A DNA stretch of 61,184 nucleotides from an uncultured Bacteroides sp. (lineage in GTDB: Bacteria > Bacteroidota > Bacteroidia > Bacteroidales > Bacteroidaceae): contig CALUGY010000056.1 in assembly GCA_944320295.1 (NCBI GenBank), positions 1 to 61,184 of the forward strand, read 5' to 3'. A model generated the notes under the pieces. That model did no database searches, was not told where the DNA came from, and was given only the letters and a program-made list of their open reading frames with translations. Shown in pieces: positions 17,282 to 25,808 of this stretch. Positions within the stretch are counted from its first letter, which is position 1. Each line of letters starts with the position of its first letter. A program made the translations under genes and the position numbers.

Positions 17282-18319
17282 TTATTTTTCCTTCTTCAAC
17301 TCCTCGAAGATGAGCTGTTCCAGCTCTTCCGCCAGTTCGGGATTGTCGCTGATGACTTGCTTGGCGGCATCACGCCCTTGGGCCAGCCTCGTGTCGTTAT
17401 AGCTGAACCACGAGCCGCTCTTCTTGATGATGCCCAGGTCGGTACCCAAGTCCACGATTTCTCCGGAATGCGAGATACCCTCACCGAACATAATGTCGAA
17501 TTCCGCCCTGCGGAACGGGGGTGCCACCTTGTTCTTCACCACCTTCACCTTGGTCTGCTTGCCCAGCACCTCGTCGCCGTTCTTGATGGGTTGCCCCGGA
17601 CGTATGTCGATACGCACGGACGCATAGAACTTCAAGGCGTTGCCGCCTGTGGTCGTTTCCGGATTACCGAACATGATTCCTATCTTTTCGCGCAGCTGGT
17701 TGATGAATATGCACGTGGTGCGCGTCTTGCTAATGGCCGAAGTCAGCTTACGCAATGCCTGCGACATGAGCCGTGCTTGCAAGCCCACCTTGTTGTCGCC
17801 CATGTCACCGTCTATCTCGGCCTTCGGGGTCAACGCTGCCACCGAGTCGATGACAATAAGGTCTATGGCCGAAGAGTGTATCAGCTGGTCGGCAATCTCA
17901 AGCGCCTGCTCGCCGTTGTCCGGTTGCGATATGAACAGGTTGTCCACATCCACCCCCAGCTTGGCGGCATAAAAGCGGTCGAAGGCATGCTCCGCATCGA
18001 TGAAAGCTGCTATGCCACCCGTTTTCTGCACTTCGGCAATGGCGTGGATGGCCAGCGTTGTCTTACCGGACGATTCGGGACCATAGATCTCGATGATACG
18101 TCCACGGGGATAACCTCCCACGCCAAGGGCCGCGTTCAGGCCGATGGAACCGGTGGGAATCACTTCTATAGGCTCTACGTTCTGGTCACCCATCTTCATG
18201 ATGGCGCCTTTCCCGAAATCCTTCTCTATTTTTGCAATGGCAGCCTGCAAAGCTTTCAGCTTGGCGTTTACTTCCGCCTGGCCGCCTTCCTCAAAGTTCA
18301 GTTCGTCTTTCTTTACCAC
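17282..18319 (-). CDS. recA: Recombinase RecA
   Basis: 345-residue DNA strand-exchange ATPase and SOS coprotease. Walker [10 protein letters not shown] is at residues 80-88; Walker [19 protein letters not shown] and the loop [15 protein letters not shown] region are intact. The C-terminal acidic tail is short ([14 protein letters not shown]). It is the last of three minus-strand genes after the carboxynorspermidine synthase gene and bcp, 32 nt after bcp. No SOS-box-like operator was recognised upstream. Confidence 0.98.
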   Translation of the reverse strand: MVKKDELNFEEGGQAEVNAKLKALQAAIAKIEKDFGKGAIMKMGDQNVEPIEVIPTGSIGLNAALGVGGYPRGRIIEIYGPESSGKTTLAIHAIAEVQKTGGIAAFIDAEHAFDRFYAAKLGVDVDNLFISQPDNGEQALEIADQLIHSSAIDLIVIDSVAALTPKAEIDGDMGDNKVGLQARLMSQALRKLTSAISKTRTTCIFINQLREKIGIMFGNPETTTGGNALKFYASVRIDIRPGQPIKNGDEVLGKQTKVKVVKNKVAPPFRRAEFDIMFGEGISHSGEIVDLGTDLGIIKKSGSWFSYNDTRLAQGRDAAKQVISDNPELAEELEQLIFEELKKEK

Positions 18320-18351
18320 GTTGTATCGATATAAAATTCTTGTTGTTTATA

Positions 18352-18807
18352 TTAGCGCGCTCCCAGCACTTGGGCCGCATGTTCTTTTGTCTTCACCTCC
18401 TTAGGAGATATGATGCGCTCTATGATGCCTTCCTCATTGATAATGAAAGTCGTGCGGAAGGTTCCCATGTATTTGCGCCCATACATGCTCTTTTCACCCC
18501 ACACGCCGAATTGTTCCACCAACTTCTTGTCGGTGTCGGCTATCAGGGTAAACGGCAGGTTGTTCTTCTCAATGAACTTTTGGTGCGACTTTTCCCCGTC
18601 CACGCTCACGCCTATTACCTCGTAACCGGCCTTGCGCAAGTCGTCGTAGCCGTCACGCAGGCTGCATGCCTGTGCCGTACATCCCGACGTACTGTCTTTG
18701 GGATAAAAGTAGAGCACCACTTTCCTCCCCTTGTAGTCGCTGAGGCGTATCTCCCCGCCTTTCTCATTGGTTCCCAAATAATCGGGAGCCTTGTCTCCTA
18801 CGTTCAT
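18352..18807 (-). CDS. bcp: Thioredoxin-dependent thiol peroxidase (Bcp/PrxQ)
   Basis: 151-residue cytosolic peroxiredoxin that reduces hydroperoxides. The active site YPKDSTSGCTAQAC contains the peroxidatic C43 and the resolving C48, the spacing of atypical 2-Cys PrxQ enzymes. The family block GVSVDGEKSHQKFIEKNNLPF follows. It ends 32 nt before the recA start and is probably co-transcribed with it. Confidence 0.96.
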   Translation of the reverse strand: MNVGDKAPDYLGTNEKGGEIRLSDYKGRKVVLYFYPKDSTSGCTAQACSLRDGYDDLRKAGYEVIGVSVDGEKSHQKFIEKNNLPFTLIADTDKKLVEQFGVWGEKSMYGRKYMGTFRTTFIINEEGIIERIISPKEVKTKEHAAQVLGAR

Positions 18808-18831
18808 GTCCTAATGCTTTTAAATTTATGA

Positions 18832-18916
18832 ATTGACAAGAGGGCGAGGGGACAGGATTTCAGGAAATAAGGAGGAACGACCCGTGTCCCCCCGCCAACT
18901 TGTTCTCTTGTCAATG
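18832..18916. other. Long imperfect hairpin between the carboxynorspermidine synthase gene and bcp
   Basis: Outer arms ATTGACAAGAG and CTCTTGTCAAT pair perfectly, and inner GGCGAGGGGACA pairs with TGTCCCCCCGCC apart from one bulged position on each side. The whole structure spans about 85 nt with no T-run. It may be an mRNA processing or attenuation element within the operon. Confidence 0.55.
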
Positions 18917-18930
18917 AAACAAATATCTTT

Positions 18931-20124
18931 TTAAACCTCCAAGTCTCCGTCGAACACCTCGTGCCAAGGCAGCCCTTGCTTGTTGAGTTGTTCCATGAAG
19001 GGGTCGGGGTCAAACTCTTCCACATTCCACACGCCCGGACGTTTCCACAAGCCTTTCAGGTACATCATGGCACCAATCATGGCCGGTACACCCGTGGTGT
19101 AACTTACGCCCTGCATACCTGTTTCCTTGTAGGCCGCCTGATGGCTGCAGTTGTTGTACACGTAGTACGTATGTTCTTTCCCGTCCTTCAGGCCACGAAT
19201 GCGGCAGCCTATCGAAGTCTCGCCCTCATAGTTCTCGCCGAGGTCTTGCGGGTTGGGCAACACGGCCTTCAAGAACTGGAGCGGAACAATCTTCATACCG
19301 TTGTAGTCCACCTCGTCTATGCGGGCCATGCCGATGTTTTGTATCACACGCAAGTGAGTCAGATACTCCTGACCGAACGTCATCCAGAAACGGGCGCGCT
19401 TGATGGTGGGGTAATTCTTTACCAGCGATTCCAGCTCCTCATGGTACAGCAGATAAGAGTCACGCGGACCTATATTGGGGTAAGTCAACGCCTTGTGTAT
19501 CTCCAGCGGCTTAGTAGTCACCCACTGCCCGTTTTCGTAGTAACGTCCGTTTTGCGTAATCTCGCGGATGTTTATCTCCGGGTTGAAGTTGGTGGCAAAA
19601 GCCTTGTGGTGGTTTCCGGCATTGCAGTCCACAATGTCCAGATACTGTATTTCGTCGAAATGGTGCTTTGCCGCATAGGCCGTATAGACGCCGCTTACGC
19701 CCGGGTCGAAGCCGCAACCCAGGATGGCCGTCAGGCCTGCGTCCTCGAAGCGCTTCTTATAGGCCCATTGCCAGCTGTACTCGAAGTGGGCCACGTCTTT
19801 CGGTTCGTAGTTGGCCGTATCGAGGTAGCTGACGCCCGACTTAAGGCAAGCCTCCATGATGGTGAGGTCTTGGTATGGCAAGGCCACGTTGATTACGATG
19901 TCCGGCTTGAAGCTGTCGAACAACGCCGTCAGTTCGTCCACGTTGTCGGCATCCACGCGCGCCGTCTTGATGGCCGGGTTGCCGATGGCCTTCACTACCG
20001 CGTCGCACTTCGACTTGGTGCGGCTGGCAATCATGATTTCTGTAAACACGTCGGGATTCTGCGCCACTTTATGCGCAACGACCGTACCTACGCCTCCGGC
20101 GCCGATGATAAGAACTTTCCCCAT
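18931..20124 (-). CDS. Carboxynorspermidine/carboxyspermidine synthase (saccharopine dehydrogenase family)
   Basis: 397-residue NADPH-dependent enzyme that condenses aspartate semialdehyde with putrescine or diaminopropane, the first step of the alternative polyamine route used by Bacteroidetes. The chosen ATG gives MGKVLIIGAGGVGTVVAHK with the Rossmann GAGGVG at residues 8-13; an upstream in-frame ATG at 20208 would add an unrelated leader. The segments GCGFDPGVSGVYTAY and IRGLKDGKEHTYYVYNNCSHQ are typical of this branch. The decarboxylase partner is not in the window. It is first in a run with bcp and recA. Confidence 0.9.
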   Translation of the reverse strand: MGKVLIIGAGGVGTVVAHKVAQNPDVFTEIMIASRTKSKCDAVVKAIGNPAIKTARVDADNVDELTALFDSFKPDIVINVALPYQDLTIMEACLKSGVSYLDTANYEPKDVAHFEYSWQWAYKKRFEDAGLTAILGCGFDPGVSGVYTAYAAKHHFDEIQYLDIVDCNAGNHHKAFATNFNPEINIREITQNGRYYENGQWVTTKPLEIHKALTYPNIGPRDSYLLYHEELESLVKNYPTIKRARFWMTFGQEYLTHLRVIQNIGMARIDEVDYNGMKIVPLQFLKAVLPNPQDLGENYEGETSIGCRIRGLKDGKEHTYYVYNNCSHQAAYKETGMQGVSYTTGVPAMIGAMMYLKGLWKRPGVWNVEEFDPDPFMEQLNKQGLPWHEVFDGDLEV

Positions 20125-20205
20125 TGTCTTTGTCTGCAATGTTTTAATTAATAATGAGAAATATCTGTTGGTTATGATTCCCCCTTTGCAAAGGGTTATC
20201 GTCAG

Positions 20206-20213
20206 CAAATATA
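20206..20213 (-). promoter_or_regulatory. -7 element for the carboxynorspermidine synthase gene
   Basis: Minus-strand TATATTTG fits TAnnTTTG, about 80 nt before the chosen ATG. No clear -33. Confidence 0.45.
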
Positions 20214-20310
20214 CGGCATAATTCCGTATTTTTTGCTAAAAACATGCTAAATAGTTTGCGCGGATACCGCCTCCGGGTGAACAAAACAGGCCGTTTACCG
20301 TTTATTTGTC

Positions 20311-20318
20311 TACCTTTG
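20311..20318 (+). promoter_or_regulatory. -7 element for the META-domain lipoprotein
   Basis: TACCTTTG fits TAnnTTTG, 36 nt before the ATG. The -33 element is weak. Confidence 0.5.
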
Positions 20319-20353
20319 CAACGGAATAACTATTTATTAAAAACGACATTAAC

Positions 20354-21154
20354 ATGAAAAGAAATTTTGTTTCGCTTTGCATGGCGGCCGCGTTGATAGG
20401 GCTGTCGTCGTGCGCTTCGACCAAAAACGCCGCCACCCTGACGGACATAGACGGCGAATGGAACATCATCGAACTGAACGGCACCGCCGTGGTACCCGCC
20501 CCCGGACAGGAATTTCCCTTCATAGGGTTCGACACGAAAGCCGGACGCCTCCATGGCAATGCCGGATGTAACCGCATGATGGGGTCGTTCGACACAAGCC
20601 TCAAACCCGGACTGATTTCGCTGGGGCAAGCCGGCACCACCCGCATGATGTGCCAGGACATGACGCTGGAGAACAATGTGCTGAACACGCTGAAGCAGGT
20701 GAAGAAATACGTCAAGCTGGACGATGGCAGCATGGCCCTGTGCGGTAAGTCGGCCAAACGCCCGCTCATGGTGCTGAAAAAGCGTCAAGGGAATGCGGCC
20801 ATGACGCTGGCCGAACTGGGCGGCAAATGGAAAATAGTCAAAGCCAACGGAATGCCTGTGCCCGACGGCATGGAGAAGCAGCCCTTCATCGAACTGGACA
20901 TTGCCGCACGGAAGGTGCACGGCTGCGCCGGGTGCAACTTGGTGAATGGCGGGTTCGAGACCGAGGAAGGCAAAGCCTCGTCCATAGCCTTCCCGCAACT
21001 CATCAGCACCATGATGATGTGCCCGGACATGAACATCGAAAGCCAGATTCTGAAGGCGCTGAACTCGGCCAAGTCGTTCGGCAAGCTGGATAACGGCAGC
21101 GTGGCACTTTACGACGAGAATGAGACCGTCGTGATGGAATTGGTAAAAGAATAA
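20354..21154 (+). CDS. Lipoprotein with two META (HslJ-like) domains
   Basis: 266 residues. The signal peptide ends in a lipobox LSSC, so the protein is probably anchored in an outer or inner membrane leaflet. Two tandem META domains follow (about 32-135 and 150-260). Each opens with a G-x-W-x-I/V start, an AGCNRM-like or AGCNLV-like Cys/Asn turn, and an MMC-DM segment. HslJ is linked to heat shock and novobiocin resistance in E. coli, but the biochemical role of META domains is unsettled. It is a monocistronic gene. Confidence 0.9.
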   Translation: MKRNFVSLCMAAALIGLSSCASTKNAATLTDIDGEWNIIELNGTAVVPAPGQEFPFIGFDTKAGRLHGNAGCNRMMGSFDTSLKPGLISLGQAGTTRMMCQDMTLENNVLNTLKQVKKYVKLDDGSMALCGKSAKRPLMVLKKRQGNAAMTLAELGGKWKIVKANGMPVPDGMEKQPFIELDIAARKVHGCAGCNLVNGGFETEEGKASSIAFPQLISTMMMCPDMNIESQILKALNSAKSFGKLDNGSVALYDENETVVMELVKE

Positions 21155-21180
21155 CACCGCAATGGCAAGCGCCCGACAGC

Positions 21181-21268
21181 GCAATGCGTCGCGAGCGCAT
21201 CCGCAACGCGTTGCGGGCACGGACGGAACATGTTGCGGGTGCGCTCGCGACATGTTCCGCCTAAAGAC
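21181..21268. repeat. 22-bp palindrome-bearing tandem repeat, array D (4 units)
   Basis: Units begin GCAATGCGTCGC, GCAACGCGTTGC, GGAACATGTTGC and GCGACATGTTCC. Parts of units 1-2 and 3-4 also pair as a long hairpin (GCGAGCGCA with TGCGCTCGC, CCGCAAC with GTTGCGG). It lies between the converging 3' ends of the META gene and ruvC. Confidence 0.85.
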
Positions 21269-21293
21269 TGAATATCAAGCACGAAACAATGCA

Positions 21294-21330
21294 AGAGGGG
21301 CCGGTGCGATGCACCAGCCCCTCTTTTTTT
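21294..21330. terminator. Bidirectional terminator between the META gene and ruvC
   Basis: A 14-bp stem (AGAGGGGCCGGTGC with GCACCAGCCCCTCT, one mismatch), loop GAT, then seven T on the plus strand. It abuts the ruvC stop codon. Confidence 0.8.
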
Positions 21331-21899
21331 CATCCCTTTACCTTGCCTGGATTCTTGGCGGCAAAGTCTTTCCAACTCCGATAAGCCTTCTCCGTTGCAG
21401 GACGGCCCATCTGGAGGAAATGGCAATAGGCCGCGGCCAGCCCGTCGGTGGCGTCCATGAAAGTGGGCATGTCCTCCTTGGGGAAGTGCAACAGGCGTTG
21501 CAGCATGTCGGCCACCTGCTCCTTCGATGCCTGCCCGTTGCCGGTGATGGCCATTTTTATCTTCAGCGGCGCATATTCCGTAATGGGGATGTCGCGGCTC
21601 AAGGCCACCGCCATGGCCACGCCTTGCGCCCGCCCCAGCTTCAGCATGGACTGCACGTTTTTCCCGAAGAAGGGGGCCTCGATGGCCAGCTCGTCGGGCA
21701 GGTAGCTCTCGATGATGCTCAACACCCGCTCGTGTATGTGGCGCAACTTCAGGTAGTGGTCCGAAAACTTGCGCAGGTCTATGATGCCCATGGCCACCAT
21801 GTGCGGTTGCACCCCAGCCACACGCAGTACCCCGTAACCCATGATGGTGGTGCCGGGGTCTATGCCGAGTATGATTTTCTCTTCTACAGGCCGTATCAC
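21330..21899 (-). CDS. ruvC: Holliday junction endonuclease RuvC
   Basis: 189 residues from a GTG start (21897-21899), so that GTG overlaps the TGA of the upstream gene as GTGA; a longer in-frame extension to 22043 would lie wholly inside that gene. The RNase H-like fold shows the four acidic positions: GIDPGT near residue 11, [11 protein letters not shown], the [20 protein letters not shown] block and the C-terminal [12 protein letters not shown]. It resolves Holliday junctions with RuvAB. The assignment is firm. Confidence 0.95.
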   Translation of the reverse strand: MIRPVEEKIILGIDPGTTIMGYGVLRVAGVQPHMVAMGIIDLRKFSDHYLKLRHIHERVLSIIESYLPDELAIEAPFFGKNVQSMLKLGRAQGVAMAVALSRDIPITEYAPLKIKMAITGNGQASKEQVADMLQRLLHFPKEDMPTFMDATDGLAAAYCHFLQMGRPATEKAYRSWKDFAAKNPGKVKG

Positions 21900-22201
21900 T
21901 CCACCACCTCCATCAATGTGGGAAATCCCACCACCTTGTCCTTGAACAGGCGCATCATCTCGTCGTTCAGCTTCACACCCTGCTCCCTGTGCCAGGCATG
22001 CAACTTGGCTGAATCTTCCACCTCGAACTGCACGGAGTAGCACACGCTTCCCTCCTCACGGTGGCTCAGCACGCGTGCCATGCGGGGCGCATGCAACATG
22101 CCCGTTTTTTCCACTTCGGGCAGATAATACTCCTGCATCCATATCAGGAAGTACTTCTCTTGCCCGTCTTCCACACTATACGTCGTATTAAATATCAGCA
22201 T
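21896..22201 (-). CDS. DUF4286 family protein
   Basis: 101-residue small cytosolic protein beginning [19 protein letters not shown], characteristic of DUF4286. The fold is probably a ferredoxin-like dimeric alpha/beta barrel similar to antibiotic monooxygenase (ABM) domains. Function is unknown. It is translationally coupled to ruvC. Minus-strand TAAGTTTG at 22222-22229 is a possible -7 element just upstream. Confidence 0.85.
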   Translation of the reverse strand: MLIFNTTYSVEDGQEKYFLIWMQEYYLPEVEKTGMLHAPRMARVLSHREEGSVCYSVQFEVEDSAKLHAWHREQGVKLNDEMMRLFKDKVVGFPTLMEVVE

Positions 22202-22289
22202 ATCCGAATCTCATTTTTGTGCAAACTTAGCAAATATTCGGCAAGCTGCGTTTTTTTGCCCTTCAAGAATTAAAAAATCACCCCAAACA

Positions 22290-22320
22290 CTTGCCATTCC
22301 CGAAAAACATCCTAACTTTG
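22290..22320 (+). promoter_or_regulatory. Promoter of tRNA-Ala
   Basis: CTTG ending at 22293, exactly 19 bp, then TAACTTTG at 22313-22320, 17 nt before the mature tRNA. Confidence 0.75.
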
Positions 22321-22337
22321 CACCGTCAAAAATCACC

Positions 22338-22411
22338 GGGGCATTAGCTCATCTGGCTAGAGCGCGACACTGGCAGTGTCGAGGTGAGCGGTTCGAGTCC
22401 GCTATGCTCCA
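22338..22411 (+). tRNA. tRNA-Ala (anticodon GGC)
   Basis: Acceptor GGGGCAT pairs with ATGCTCC (one G-T). Anticodon stem CGACA/TGTCG closes the loop CTGGCAG with GGC at 22372-22374. T-loop TTCGAGT. CCA is encoded at 22412-22414. Confidence 0.95.
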
Positions 22412-22425
22412 CCATTCAAGCACAC

Positions 22426-22467
22426 AATCCCTTGAGGCACGGGTTCTCAAGGGATTTTCTTTTTTCT
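22426..22467 (+). terminator. Terminator after tRNA-Ala
   Basis: 11-bp stem AATCCCTTGAG with CTCAAGGGATT, followed by TTCTTTTTT. Confidence 0.85.
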
Positions 22468-22686
22468 CCCCCTCCTCCCCTTCCGCAGTTCCCTCTCCTT
22501 TACTGCCCCGTCCGGGCACATTATTTATATAAAGCAGCACATCGGCAAACAATACACATGCATAAACCGGTTGAAACACCATTGTCATGCAAATGTTACC
22601 TTGCGTACATCTGCATGTAATGTCGACAGGCTTCCTTTGCAGTGCAAACTTAATTTATGCTATATATACAAAAAAGGAGAATAGCA

Positions 22687-23769
22687 ATGAAACACATCTT
22701 TTCCATTCTGTTTGCCGCCGGCATGGCTCTATCGGCACAAGCGCAAGTGCGGCACGAAATTCACGTTCCCGATTTGGACGGTTATAAAACGTTGAAGTGC
22801 GACTTCCACATGCATACAGTCTACTCGGACGGCGCAGTATGGCCCACGGTACGCGTGGACGAAGCCTGGCGCGAAGGGTTGGATGCCATCGCCCTGACCG
22901 AGCACATTGAATACCGCCCGCACAAAGACCTGACGGGTCACCACGGCCGCTCGTACGAAATTGCCGAAGGCTCGGCCAAAGCCAACGACATCCTGCTGAT
23001 ACGCGGCAGCGAGATTACGCGTTCCATGGCGCCCGGTCACTTCAATGCCATCTTCCTAAAGGATTGTAATCCGCTCGACCAGAAAGACTGGCACGATTCT
23101 TTCAAGCAAGCCAAACAGCAAGGGGCTTTCATATTCTGGAACCACCCGGGCTGGGCCAGGCAGCAGCCGGACACCACATTGTGGTGGAACGAGCATACAG
23201 AAATCTACGACAACGGATGGATGCAAGGCATAGAGGTGGCTAACGGTACGAGCTACTTCCCCGAAGCGCACCGCTGGTGCCTGGAAAAAAGCCTGACCAT
23301 GATAGGCAACAGCGACGTGCACAATCCCATCGGCATGGACTTCGACTTCTATAAAGGCGAACACCGCATCATGACCTTCGTACTGGCTAAGGAACGTTCG
23401 GTAGAAGGCATACGCGAAGCATTGGACAACCGCCGCACCATCGTGTGGGTCAAAGACCTGCTGGTGGGCGAAGAACAATGGCTGAAGGAACTGTTCGAGA
23501 AGTCGGTCAAAGTAGTAAATGTGAAACGCGGCAAAGGCTACTGCAACATCACGTTGCAGAATGAGTCTGACTTGACGTTCCATTTCCAGAAAACAGAGCA
23601 CGACAAGGCCATCGAATATTTCCGCACCTTCACCGTCAAGCCGCAAAGCCGCTGCAATATTGCCATCTACTTCCCTGAGACATTCAACGGCGAGGGAAAA
23701 ATCAACTTCCGCGTCACCAACCTGCTTGTGCAGCCAAACCGCGGCATGGACTACAGCTACTCATTCTAA
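22687..23769 (+). CDS. Secreted PHP-domain phosphoesterase (Sb-PDE type)
   Basis: 360 residues from the ATG that starts the signal peptide (MKHIFSILFAAGMALSAQAQ). The PHP metal motifs are complete: FHMHTVYSDG, ALTEHIEYRP, RGSEIT, FWNHPGW and GNSDVHNP. Such secreted PHP proteins are often annotated as Sb-PDE-family phosphodiesterases. The C-terminal ~100 residues form a beta-rich accessory region. It is 12 nt upstream of a second exported phosphoesterase and then a SusC/SusD pair, so it is probably the first enzyme of a phosphodiester-processing uptake operon. Confidence 0.85.
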   Translation: MKHIFSILFAAGMALSAQAQVRHEIHVPDLDGYKTLKCDFHMHTVYSDGAVWPTVRVDEAWREGLDAIALTEHIEYRPHKDLTGHHGRSYEIAEGSAKANDILLIRGSEITRSMAPGHFNAIFLKDCNPLDQKDWHDSFKQAKQQGAFIFWNHPGWARQQPDTTLWWNEHTEIYDNGWMQGIEVANGTSYFPEAHRWCLEKSLTMIGNSDVHNPIGMDFDFYKGEHRIMTFVLAKERSVEGIREALDNRRTIVWVKDLLVGEEQWLKELFEKSVKVVNVKRGKGYCNITLQNESDLTFHFQKTEHDKAIEYFRTFTVKPQSRCNIAIYFPETFNGEGKINFRVTNLLVQPNRGMDYSYSF

Positions 23770-23781
23770 GCAAACGGCATA

Positions 23782-25647
23782 ATGAAACAAACCATCGCAT
23801 TCTTAACATGCCTCCTGTGCCTCACCGGCCTTACCGCAGCACAGGCACAGGAGAAGACAAGCTTCTGCTTTGCCCAAATCACGGACACCCACCTTACGCG
23901 GCGGAATCCGGCCAAGACGGAAGACCTGCTACGCTCCGTGGCGCAAATCAATGCCACGGACGGCATAGACTTCGTATTGGTGACGGGCGACCTCAGCAAC
24001 GAAGGTGACAGTATCGGCCTGGCCATGACCAAGCAATGCCTCGACTTGCTGAAAGCTCCTTACTATGTGGTGCCCGGTAACCACGAGACCAAGTGGTCGG
24101 AATCCGGCTGTACCGATTTCAAGGCTATCTACGGCTACGAGCACTTCAGCTTTCTACATAAAGGCATCCGCTTTATCGGCTTCAACACCGGGGCCAAGCT
24201 CCGTATGGCCGACGGACATGTAGACCCACAAGAGCTCCGCTGGCTAAAAGAAGAACTGAAAAAAACAGGTACCGAGACCCCGGTTATACTGGTGACGCAC
24301 TACCCCGTCCGCGAAAACGACGTGGACAACTGGTCCGAGGTTATCGATGCCATACTGCCCTACAACATCCGCCTGTTTGTCGGTGGACACTACCACCGCA
24401 ACATGGCCTTGTCATATGACGGTATCCCCGGCATCCTGCTTCGCAGTAACCAAAGGCAGAAAAAGTTGGCGCCCGGATACGGTATCTACCGCATAGGCAA
24501 CGACAGTATCAAAGCCTATACGCGCGAAATCGGGAAGCCGGAAATGCCGCTGGCCGCCTATTCGCTCAGTCACAACTATCACGACCGTAACGGCCATGCA
24601 GGAAGCTACCCGGACAGCTCGGCCAACCAAAAGTACCGCCAAGTGCGTGAAGTGTGGAAGCTCCGCACCGGACAGGCCATCTACGGCTCACCCGCATCCG
24701 ATGGCGAACGCGTGTTTGTGGGCGATGATAAGGGCTGCCTGACTGCCTATCGCTGGAAAAACGGCAAGCAGCTTTGGTCATACCAATGCCAGGGCCCCAT
24801 TGTGGGAACACCCGCTGTGTCCGATGGTGTGGTGGTGTTTGGGTCAGCCGACAGGCATATTTACGCCTTGGATAGCGAGGACGGCTCCTTACTATGGAAA
24901 ATCCGGACGGCACGCCCGGTATTAGGTGCTGTTACCATAGATGGCGGGGTTGTCTACATCGGCAGTAGCGAGCCTGCATTCCGGGCCATCGACCTCCATA
25001 CGGGTAAAGTGCTTTGGACTTACCGCGACTTGGAGAACTATGTGGAGAGCAAGCCCCTGATAGCAGACGACAAGGTGATATTCACGGCGTGGGACAATAC
25101 GGTCTATGCCCTCGACAAGGCCGACGGACAGTTAGTGTGGAAATGGAATACGGGCATCAAGCATCCCTTCTACTCCCCTGCGGCCGTATGGCCTACTGCA
25201 GCCCAAGGTAAATGCTTCATCGTAGATCCGAGGCGCGTGTTCACCGCCATCGACCTGCAAAACGGCAAGACCGTGTATGAGACCGACGCATCGCAAGTCC
25301 GTGAAGCCGCAGGCTTGTCGCCCGACGGACTACGGTTCTACGCCAAGACCATGACCGACAGCGTAGTCTGCTTCAGCACGCGAAGCCATACCCCGCTCCG
25401 CTTATGGGCAACCGACTTGGACTATGGCAAGGAGTTCTACCCGGCCATGCCGGTAGAGCACAACCATACCGTTTACATCACCACCAAGAGAGGAATGCTT
25501 TACGGGCTGGATGCCGAAACCGGCCGTCTGAAGTGGGCGCACCGCCTTTCGTGCACCGGCATCAATACCCCGGTGCCCATAGACAAACGACACATTTTGT
25601 ACACCACCATGCAAGGAGAAATCGGCTTGCTGAAAGTTAAGGAATAA
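23782..25647 (+). CDS. Secreted calcineurin-like phosphoesterase fused to a PQQ-type beta-propeller
   Basis: 621 residues with an N-terminal signal peptide. Residues ~25-230 are a metallophosphoesterase with all five blocks: ITDTHL, VTGDLSNEG, PGNHE, LVTHYPV and VGGHYHRN. Residues ~290-620 are a propeller of PQQ-like blades, each with a GTPAV/YGSPA strand, a VxVFGSxDRxIYALD or similar strand and a GxLLWKI end. The fusion suggests that the phosphatase docks on a surface substrate or partner. It lies between the PHP phosphoesterase and SusC genes on the same strand. Confidence 0.9.
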   Translation: MKQTIAFLTCLLCLTGLTAAQAQEKTSFCFAQITDTHLTRRNPAKTEDLLRSVAQINATDGIDFVLVTGDLSNEGDSIGLAMTKQCLDLLKAPYYVVPGNHETKWSESGCTDFKAIYGYEHFSFLHKGIRFIGFNTGAKLRMADGHVDPQELRWLKEELKKTGTETPVILVTHYPVRENDVDNWSEVIDAILPYNIRLFVGGHYHRNMALSYDGIPGILLRSNQRQKKLAPGYGIYRIGNDSIKAYTREIGKPEMPLAAYSLSHNYHDRNGHAGSYPDSSANQKYRQVREVWKLRTGQAIYGSPASDGERVFVGDDKGCLTAYRWKNGKQLWSYQCQGPIVGTPAVSDGVVVFGSADRHIYALDSEDGSLLWKIRTARPVLGAVTIDGGVVYIGSSEPAFRAIDLHTGKVLWTYRDLENYVESKPLIADDKVIFTAWDNTVYALDKADGQLVWKWNTGIKHPFYSPAAVWPTAAQGKCFIVDPRRVFTAIDLQNGKTVYETDASQVREAAGLSPDGLRFYAKTMTDSVVCFSTRSHTPLRLWATDLDYGKEFYPAMPVEHNHTVYITTKRGMLYGLDAETGRLKWAHRLSCTGINTPVPIDKRHILYTTMQGEIGLLKVKE

Positions 25648-25808
25648 CTCCTGCTACAGACCACAAGGCATATTCCAAATTGCCGGTTCCGACCCTTTAT
25701 CCGGACCCGGACAGCCGGAATTATGTCCGGACAGAGCCTGCTGCAAGCCAGAAAACAAGACGTATCAATCAAACATCAAACTTGAATACATCAACAAACA
25801 AACTGATT

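Noticed and set aside
22338-22411. tRNA-Ala as integration site for the downstream operon
   Set aside because: The tRNA is complete and followed by its own terminator; no integrase gene and no duplicated tRNA 3' end were seen within the window.
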